Shown: one piece after another, positions 57,276 through 64,000 of the stretch
How the letters are laid out: the number at the start of each line of letters is the position of its first letter
Position numbering within the stretch: the stretch's first letter is position 1
From: Periplaneta americana
Lineage: Eukaryota; Arthropoda; Insecta; Blattodea; Blattidae
Assembly (NCBI RefSeq): GCF_040183065.1
Contig: NC_091119.1
Location: forward strand, 192,331,543-192,395,542
Direction of reading: 5' to 3'
Length of the DNA stretch: 64,000 nucleotides
The notes under the pieces: model-generated
The model's input: the letters and a program-made list of their open reading frames with translations, nothing else
Told to the model about the DNA's origin: nothing
Database searches by the model: none
Program-made: the position numbers and the translations under genes

Positions 57276-57581
57276 TAAAAGTAGTGTACGAAAGATTCAA
57301 CATGGACTAAATTATCATCATCAACGTCCAGCTTTTGCTCTTATGAATTTTCTTTAGAGATAAGTTGCTTTCAGCACTACTATTATGTGATGTGCAAAAT
57401 TTAAAAATATATTTAAAAAAACTTTTTTTTTTGTATTAGAGTTTTGTTAGCCCATAGTGATATTTTCATCGTATGTGTACATATTATAATGATGTATTCT
57501 CCTAAAGTCTATTAAAATTAGAATAGAGTATATAATACATTGGTTGTAGAATTGTGCTACTAAACTGAAAAGAAAACATAC

Positions 57582-57740
57582 TTTCCTCTGCTGTTTCCTA
57601 GCCACATGTTTATCGTCATCTTTCCAGTATTCGTCTTCAAGTTGCTGTTGTTTCTTAGCATTTTCAAGTTCTTTGGCAGCTGACTTGCGTGCACGAGCAG
57701 CTGCAGCTTTACTATTCTCTCCTACAAATTTCTTAGGCAT
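57582..57740 (-). CDS. CCDC124: CCDC124, first coding exon
   Basis: 53 codons from ATG (57740): MPKKFVGENSKAAAARARKS, AAKELENAKKQQQLEDEYWK, DDDKHVARKQQRK, then a GTATGT donor. MPKKF.GEN.K.AAARAR and LED.YWKDDDKHV.RK.QRK are near-identical to human CCDC124, and the conserved N-terminus fixes this ATG rather than the in-frame upstream one at 57794. In CCDC124/Lso2 this basic N-terminus is the ribosome-binding part. An acceptor-like CGAAG lies just upstream, so a 5' UTR exon may sit further right. The gene is divergent from PPWD1; the intron to exon 2 (6.2 kb) is filled with repeats. Confidence 0.95.
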
Positions 57741-58744
57741 GGCATAAACCTTCGAAAGAAAAGCAATACAAGTCTTTGTTAAATTAAAGCTCATAATTTA
57801 ATAGCCTATACCTACTACATAAAAGCTGATCGTTCGATGAAAGAGAAAAAAATGTAATAATTGTATACATTATTTACTCGACATCGGTATCTGTCTAACA
57901 AGGTAATGAATAAAAATTTTGACTAATATATCTTTAGTGAACATAAAGTCTTTACTTTAATTTTGACAAGTACATTGATACAAATAATTAATTAAAAAAT
58001 AAAACTGAACTAAATTAATCTACTCAAACTGATTATATTATATTATCAAAAGCGTCCTCTGTATGACACTGGAAACATATGTAATGTGCAAAACCGAACA
58101 CGAATTAAAATGTTGAGGTTAGGTTGCAACCACTACATTAAAATCTGTATTACATTTGCATATTTACAAACATATGTGACACCTGACCAACCTGCCAGAC
58201 TCTATATAATAAAATTTAAAAGTTCATTAGCACTTATACAGCGACATCAACGATTTTCGCAGTAAAAAAAAATTAGTATCCACTGATATTCTTTAGCCTT
58301 TCCACCAGCCTTCGAAATAACCAGTCTGCAGCAATGTGACCATTATTGTCAATGAAAAAACAGCCAACCAAAATTTTTAATGTAGCTGAACATCTACGCT
58401 CATTATGCTAAACAGTTAAATTTTAATATTTCAATTAAATCGGAAAATATATTTATACATTCTGTTTTTAGTAAGGTACAGAAATTGCAACAGCTAAATA
58501 AATATCTTAGAAAGCTAGCTCTAGCTACAAAATAGTAAAGTTGGCGACTCTGTTTTGCAGTGCATTGACCATATAGTAGGGATATTTCTTCCTCTTTTTT
58601 TTTTTTTTTTTAATACTGGAGTTACTACTGTATTTTCCCCGATCACATACATATTTTTTTATGTGATGTGACAGAACTATTTTCTCGGCGCACAAATTGA
58701 TGACAACGTCGAAACATCGGACATCAGTGAACAAACAAACGAGG
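57741..58744. other. CCDC124 upstream region
   Basis: AT-rich, no coding pattern; would hold the 5' UTR exon and promoter of CCDC124, neither identifiable by eye. A poly(A/T) run is at 58593-58611. Confidence 0.4.
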
Positions 58745-58990
58745 TCTTACAGAGTGACCCTGTGAGCTCCTTGCTACTTAACATCGTCAAAGCAGACATC
58801 ACAAATATCTTGTTAACGACGGATACAAAGCTCATCATCTACGCTGACGACATGGGTACTGGGATCTCCAAACAGAGAAGAGTTGTAAGCAAAGCTAACA
58901 AAACTTGAAAAATGGGTGAAGAAGAACAACCTGACAATCAACCTAGAGAAGTCAGTCTAGATGACATTTAGAAAAGGAGGGAAGAAAATT
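58745..58990 (+). mobile_element. LINE reverse-transcriptase fragment
   Basis: Plus strand: SDPVSSLLLNIVKADITNIL, TTDTKLIIYADDMGTG (YADD palm box), then one frame over KLEKWVKKNNLTINLEKS. 'GDP.SP.LFN...AD....L', the usual motif, has decayed to SDPVSSLLLN. A frameshift follows the YADD box. Family differs from A and B (YADDM); too short to classify. Confidence 0.75.
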
Positions 58991-59439
58991 CAGTGGAAGA
59001 TATTCAACTATTCGTATTTCTAATAAATGACAACGAGCAAATAAAATCATTTATATAGTAAGCATAGCAATAAAATGGTTAAAAACGACATGTTGTCAGC
59101 AATTTCATGTTCTTAACATTAATTAACTAAATTATTGGTTTTATTTGTCACATAATTTTTGTCTTGGAAATTATTTTTACTTTTATCACAGGGAAATTTT
59201 TAAATCACACAAGAAACAGGGCAGAGCAAGGAAATATGTTAATATATGCATTTAAATATGCAAAATAATATACATATGCATTTAAAAGGGAAAACTCTCT
59301 AAATATGCAATTATGCAAAATAAGGTTGGCTTCATTCGAACGTAAAAACAATGATCGGCAAAGATCCACTTTTACTTTTTCAATATGGCAAATCAATAAA
59401 AACATGCAATTCCATGAAGTTCCGCGGCCTAGATATCCA

Positions 59440-59560
59440 GGGTGCGAATTAACAGGGAGTTGGTTATTTAACGTCGCTGTATCAACTACTAAGTTATTTA
59501 GCGTCGATGAGATTGGTGATAGCGAGACCCTCCCTGTTGGAAATTTATCCCCCTGTCATA
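59440..59560 (+). mobile_element. SINE 3'-region fragment
   Basis: 'GGTTATTTAACGTCGCTGTA' and 'TATTTAGCGTCGATGAGATT' 'GGTGATAGCGAGA' resemble the antisense piece at 31790-31969. No tRNA head. Confidence 0.6.
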
Positions 59561-59939
59561 ATGTAAATTCATACTAACATCCCTGCCAGGGATAACTTCT
59601 ATCCTCCTCACAAAATATAATTGTTTTAATACGAGTGTATGTACTTTATTAAGTACAAAGTAAACAATGAAAATAATATTTCTGTATTATCATCACCGGC
59701 AAGTTGACAACAATCAATAACTTAGGAATTACACATCTTATCTTAAGCCTGTTCACGGATTTAATAATAATTATTATGATCAAGATGCGAAACAACCAAC
59801 TCAGTGCGACCAAGCGTTGAGCATTATTGAATGAGGATAATAATAATTTTATGTATAGTATTCTCTATCTCAAAGTGTTAGTGAAATCAAATTAATCGAA
59901 GTGACAGCGAAATCAACTCCAACCAAAGAAAGACTAGAC

Positions 59940-60027
59940 ACAACCTAACGCGGAGTAGCTCACCGCGTTAGTGAAACAGAGCTACCCTCTAGCAGGAGGC
60001 CTTTGCCCTTCAAGGGACACATTAGGC

Positions 60028-60076
<49 letters not shown>
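59940..60076 (+). mobile_element. Retroelement 3' end with (ATT)n tail
   Basis: 'GCAGGAGGCCTTTGCCCTTC' 'AAGGGACACATTAGGCT' runs directly into ATT units (60030-60076). Also a short inverted pair: CGCGGAG..CTCACCGCG near 59950. The upstream body is not recognised. Confidence 0.5.
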
Positions 60077-60077
<1 letters not shown>

Positions 60078-60415
60078 TCTATCCCTCATCAGAAATCTTG
60101 ATTCGCACTCTGTAGATATCACATAACAATATGCCATAACCGGATCGGCTGCGTAAGCACCCATAACAACGAGCTAATATCTAACTCGTTGACCCATAAG
60201 ATGTGATCCAGCAGGCAGTGGTCATTACAGACTCATTAACTGAATATAGTAAAAAGTAAAAGCTCAATGCTCATTCGGGCGATCATTTCCTGATTATTAT
60301 TTATTAATCTACATCACCATTTCCTTCAACATCTTTTCCTATCAATCTTTTACCCGTCCTAATAAGTATCACCTATAGAGAACTTGCGATAAGTTTGTTC
60401 ATTATTTTGTTATAG

Positions 60416-60455
60416 AAAGTTTCCTTACACGATCAGAAAATTCGAAGTCAGAAAG
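60416..60455. mobile_element. Mariner-type MITE fragment
   Basis: 'TTACACGATCAGAAAATTCG' 'AAGTCAGA' matches the right-end region of the MITEs at 21533-22408 and 1-115; about 40 bp remain. Confidence 0.55.
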
Positions 60456-61553
60456 ATGATGATCTTGCGATATATCGAAGATATGGCAGTCTTCGATTTA
60501 GTTTGAAGGTGGGAAATTTCATTTCGAAACGAAAGCAGTTAATTTGCGAAAGGTTGTCTGCTCTGTGAATTATGTGCCTGGATAATAGATTCGTTCGAAT
60601 GTTGTGATTATAGGAAAAGTGATATTTTTTTTTTTTTACGAAATGTGTAAAAAATGAAGAAATTGATTAGGCTCAGTGGTGTGCTTTGTCTCGTTCTTTG
60701 TCTACACTAAAATTCGTCTAGCTAACTTTGAAAAGAAACATTTGGAAATCACGTACAAATACAAGGTTAGCTAGCTTATCCTTAGTGGTTGATATTTTGT
60801 GACTTATTGACTTTTTCACGGAATTAGTTAAGTAGTAGCATTCATTTTATTATGATTCTCATTAAATAGTGTGACTGATGTATTTACAGGACGGTATTCT
60901 GTTGTTATATGTCAAATATCCATCACTTTTGCGTCACTGTGCAAACCGCAGTTTGGTGTGTTTAGAATCTCGCAAGTTTTACTGTTGGTGTTTTGCTCGT
61001 TTTTTTTTTTTTTTTTTTTTGTACGTGGTTTGTTTAGGTCATTTTTGGTTTTCTTATTGGTATGTTACTTCAGGTTTGTTTCTTTTCTTTTTTTACATTT
61101 CACCATGGTGATACCTCTGACTGTCTCCGTTAGCATGCGGTTTCATTCTTTTGTCCATTAGTAGATATTCGACCCTCCCAAGTACTAACATTGTAACTCA
61201 ATTTTTTTATGGTTCTGAGTTATCCTAGTTAATATGGTCTTAAATTGTTTGATCAATGTTACTTATGTCCCGCCCACTATAGAGACATAGGCCAATTTTA
61301 CACATATTTAGTATAACTTGTTGCTTCTTTGACAGGTTAGGTTTGGTTAGTTTAGGTTTTTGTTATAGCCTACCTTGCATATACGATTATAGCGTAACAT
61401 TGGCAGTGATAAAAGTGAAATATTCGTTCAGTGGGCGTTGGATACTCTACATTCACCCAAAATCAACATGTATATTATGTATTGTAGCGTAGTGTGTAGT
61501 TCATTGTATTATGTTCCCGCATTTATGTACTAATAATTTCAGTGTTTTCCGTA
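60456..61553 (+). other. PPWD1 upstream region
   Basis: Intergenic and probable 5' UTR/promoter of PPWD1. Homopolymer T20 at 61001-61020 and 'GTTAGGTTTGGTTAGTTTAG' repeats; no TATA box I would trust. Confidence 0.4.
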
Positions 61554-61668
61554 ATGTCTGAGGGTGCCAAACGATCATATGAAAGCAGTGATGATAGCAG
61601 TGAGAATTCTTCAGATGGATGGATTGGTCCTATGCCTTCAGAAGCAGCTAAACAAAAGAAACGTAAAA
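61554..61668 (+). CDS. PPWD1: PPWD1, first coding exon
   Basis: 38 codons plus one base from the ATG at 61554: MSEGAKRSYESSDDSSENSS, DGWIGPMPSEAAKQKKRK, then GTAAGT. PPWD1 is a nuclear, spliceosome-associated protein with an N-terminal WD40 propeller and a C-terminal cyclophilin peptidyl-prolyl isomerase domain. The acidic Ser-rich start followed by W-[VI]-G-P-[LM]-P and a KKRK basic cluster (likely nuclear signal) matches the human protein (ERWVGPLP, KKRK). Only the pre-propeller start is here. The next exon joins in phase with an Ile codon. On its own this exon is too short to identify; the exon at 63730 makes it certain. Confidence 0.9.
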
Positions 61669-62154
61669 GTAAGTATATTCAGAGGGTATCTGGGTAATTA
61701 ACTATAATATGCCGTTGTGTCATATGCCGGTTTTGTACTCACCTTATACTGTTCGCTGTCTTGAGTTCACAGACACGCTTTCCTAAGAGTGTGGGGTGTA
61801 TTCCTTCGTTTTTAACGATGACTCCCTACACTGGATATACACGACTTAACATCCTTCACAAATTCCTTAAATACCTGATCTTGTAATGTTCATGAATTGC
61901 ATTAATAGAGAATATTTAAATGGTAGCTTTCATCAGTGGATTAAGAAATGTAAAATGTGACAGTAGTAATTTTATTATTTTACAACATAAGTTTATTTAT
62001 TAACTCAATAAATTAATTTGATTTGTAAATTTAAGTTTTATCTCTCACAGATTCAGCCTGCTTCAACTTAACCTCACTGGAAATACCACTTGTTTCCCCT
62101 GGTTATTTAATTTGTTTCAATGCTGTTTTTTATTGTACACTAGTGAAGGGACCT

Positions 62155-62173
62155 AGGGGGGCTTTGCCCCCCT
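62155..62173. repeat. GC hairpin AGGGGGGC-TTT-GCCCCCCT
   Basis: A perfect 8-bp stem with a 3-base loop in AT-rich intron 1 of PPWD1. Its surroundings are not repeated in the window. Confidence 0.8.
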
Positions 62174-62340
62174 CAACAAACAAAAATTACATTCCGAATT
62201 GGACTGAGACATAACTAACACGAAGCAATTTCTACTCACCTTAGTTTCAGAAAGTGGCCTTTAACCTGGCGTCATGTATTGATGTGTATTTATAAACAAC
62301 AAATAACAATAAGTGAAATATTTTAAGAAGAACCCTCTAA

Positions 62341-62412
62341 CTCGCTTCGTAGCGTAGTGGTAAAGTGTCTGACTATAAATCCAAAAGTTCTTGGATCGAA
62401 TCCTGGCGGCTG
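62341..62412 (+). mobile_element. tRNA-like sequence, probably a SINE head
   Basis: 'TAGCGTAGTGGTAAAGTG' fits an A box and 'GGATCGAATCC' a B box at tRNA spacing. The anticodon-like loop would be CTATAAA, but acceptor and anticodon stems pair poorly, so it is not a normal tRNA gene. It is followed by a purine-rich tail. Confidence 0.5.
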
Positions 62413-62736
62413 CACGTAAGATAAATCAACATGAAATACAATATAATTGATAAAGAAAGCAAGAGAGAAAAAGTAAAGGAGAATGAAGGGAAAGAAGATA
62501 AAAGGAAGAAACGATAAAAAAAAATTATATTGTAATTTCTTAAAGTCAAACCCACATTTTTACACATATCGCATTGTTAGTAGAAAAGCAGCATATTGTG
62601 GTTAATTATCGATATCTGCTGATACTACATTTTGACTTGAAACATATTTACTGTTCTCCAAATTGGTGTAGTTACTGTACTTTTGACTTATCTTGTATTT
62701 CAGCACCCAATGAGTTGGGTTGTGATGGATGGCTTA

Positions 62737-63563
62737 TGGTACGGTCACACATCACTACTTTTGCTGCACAACTTTTGTACTGCAGCTGGAAAAGTTGCGT
62801 GTTGTGTTCACATGTAAGCCAAAAGTAGCGCACTGCACGCTATTTTTCGTGCTGCGCAACCCGAGTGTTGCAAAAGTTGCAACTGGAAGTTGCGAATCTG
62901 TTCACACACAAGGCACTACTTTTGCAGCCGCAGTCATGCTGCAGATTTCCATCTCTGTGTTGACTTCTCAATATACATTTTGTGGTTATGTTTGCATTAT
63001 TAAGAAACTCATGCGAAAGTTTACTTATTTATTATTTGCTTTTCTGTCCTAACTAGTATTCAGAAATTGGCATTATTTTTACTATAAAACTTTTAAAAAC
63101 ACCTATATACTTAAATGATAACCAACAGCATATTCACGTAATCAATGTTGGCAACCCTCCTGTTTGAAACTATGCTACAGAAAATTAAAAAAAGTTAATT
63201 GTATCATCAGCAAATATGCTCAGACTGTGTTGTGCATTTAATAACTGTTACAAATAATTTATTTTCATCACATCTAACATTAAAGTACATCCAAACAATA
63301 AAAGTATCTTTTTCATATATGGGTGGTCGCAACCACAGCAAAAGTTTCAACAAAACCGATATCAAATATACTGCGGCTGCAACCCTGAGAACCCTGTTCA
63401 CACGTCGCTACTTTTAAGCTGCTGGCAGCATGAAAAAGTAGCGAGCAGCAGGTTTGGCAGCCGCTACTTTTCGGGATGCACTATTGTTCACACATCGCAG
63501 TACGAGAGTTGCGCAGTTTTTTGTACTGCATCGCTGCAAAAGTAGCAACGTGTGACCGTACCT
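62737..63563. mobile_element. PIF/Harbinger-type element with subterminal repeats
   Basis: Ends TGGTACGGTCACAC and GTGTGACCGTACCT, flanked by TTA on both sides (62734-62736, 63564-63566). The word CTACTTTT or its complement AAAAGTAG recurs at least seven times in the outer ~200 bp of each end, next to TTCACAC words. 827 bp, no coding frame recognised. In PPWD1 intron 1, 164 bp before exon 2. Confidence 0.8.
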
Positions 63564-63729
63564 TTATATATTCATGTAACTGATTTCAGCTTTCATAACA
63601 TGTTACAATATTCTCATATATTTCCTAAGATGATCATAGATCATAGACCAATAGGGAAAGTGCTACAGAGTAGTTATACCCTGGGTTACAACAGCTGCAT
63701 TGTTAATACTTGTGATATGTCTGTTGCAG

Positions 63730-63832
63730 TCTTGAAACATGAACAGCTTTATTTGGACAACTTGCCAAGTGCGGAATCATACGAGAGAAGTTACATGCAT
63801 CGGGATGTTGTCACACACATTGTTGTTACAAA
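63730..63832 (+). CDS. PPWD1: PPWD1, second coding exon
   Basis: Internal exon after CTGTTGCAG, ending at a GTACGT donor; the first two bases complete an Ile codon. Reads [34 protein letters not shown], against human [20 protein letters not shown] and VITHVVCTK. This is the lead-in to the first WD40 blade. Two bases are carried to the next exon, which lies outside the window. The near-identity over 30 residues makes the gene assignment secure. Confidence 0.96.
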
Positions 63833-64000
63833 GTACGTTGAAGTTATTATTTTATATTCTAATTATAGCCTATGTATGTTTGGTAATTCTTTACTATAGC
63901 ATTACCGGTACCATGTTAAGGTACAAATATATTCACATCCTTGGGTTGTAGTTGAGTCATACATATCGTATACGAAAAAAAAGGGTTAAAATTTGCTGTG

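Noticed and set aside
57447-57794. In-frame upstream ATG at 57794 as CCDC124 start
   Set aside because: Family proteins begin MPKKF; the extra 18 residues are unlike any CCDC124, and an acceptor-like AG separates them.
60871-61161. Two overlapping Phe-rich frames upstream of PPWD1
   Set aside because: Driven by a T20 run; no start context or homology, and PPWD1 begins at 61554.
62341-62412. Functional tRNA gene
   Set aside because: A and B boxes are present, but acceptor and anticodon stems do not pair; better read as a SINE head.
1-64000. LTR retroelements, endogenous viruses or Polintons
   Set aside because: No gag, protease, integrase, envelope or capsid-like frame and no paired long terminal direct repeats were seen.

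Overview
This is a stretch of insect nuclear genome, most likely from a cockroach related to Periplaneta. The three protein-coding genes are split by insect-style GT-AG introns. The interspersed repeats resemble families I recall from cockroach sequence: several LINEs whose fragments carry repeat or A-rich tails, and tRNA-derived SINEs with a recurrent 'TTATTTAACGTCG' 3' block. The genus is an inference; the insect origin is well supported. No bacterial operon, CRISPR array, rRNA or LTR/virus-like element was recognised.

Host genes. (1) Positions 1039-17850, plus strand: the last four coding exons of a class 1 transmembrane semaphorin (Sema-1a). They encode the PSI domain, a juxtamembrane spacer, the membrane helix and the cytoplasmic tail. 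The Sema domain lies to the left of the window. (2) Positions 57740-47335, minus strand: a complete four-exon CCDC124 gene of about 210 residues, a ribosome-associated coiled-coil protein related to yeast Lso2. (3) From 61554, plus strand: the first two coding exons of PPWD1, a spliceosomal WD40/cyclophilin protein that continues beyond the right edge. CCDC124 and PPWD1 are divergent, with about 3.8 kb between their start codons.

Layout. 1-17.5 kb: Sema-1a introns packed with DNA transposons (DD41D mariner, P-like with a THAP relic, piggyBac with its C-terminal cysteine cluster, two hAT-type elements) plus LINE and Penelope-like scraps and a 281-bp tandem array with a MITE inside each unit. 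17.85-22.4 kb: probable Sema-1a 3' end, decayed mariners and paired MITEs. 22.4-31.5 kb: AT-rich DNA with few recognisable features except a TIR element nested in another. 31.5-34.2 kb: SINEs, then a 59-bp minisatellite of about 1.7 kb. 34.8-42.1 kb: hAT relics of ZMYM1-like and GTF2IRD2-like types and a nuclease-like mobile-element ORF. 42.1-46.6 kb: a pile-up of LINE copies, including two LINE families joined in one open frame. 46.6-57.8 kb: CCDC124, whose introns hold a PIF/Harbinger element with vestiges of both expected genes, LINEs, SINEs, an inverted tRNA-like repeat and an inverted Penelope-like pair. 57.8-64 kb: intergenic DNA and the PPWD1 start, with another PIF/Harbinger-type element in PPWD1 intron 1.

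The three host genes have unrelated jobs (axon guidance, ribosome hibernation/recovery, splicing), and nothing suggests a functional cluster. The main interest is the transposon archaeology. Many insertions have exact target-site duplications, one has an internal empty-site control, and one LINE family keeps a 3' hairpin.
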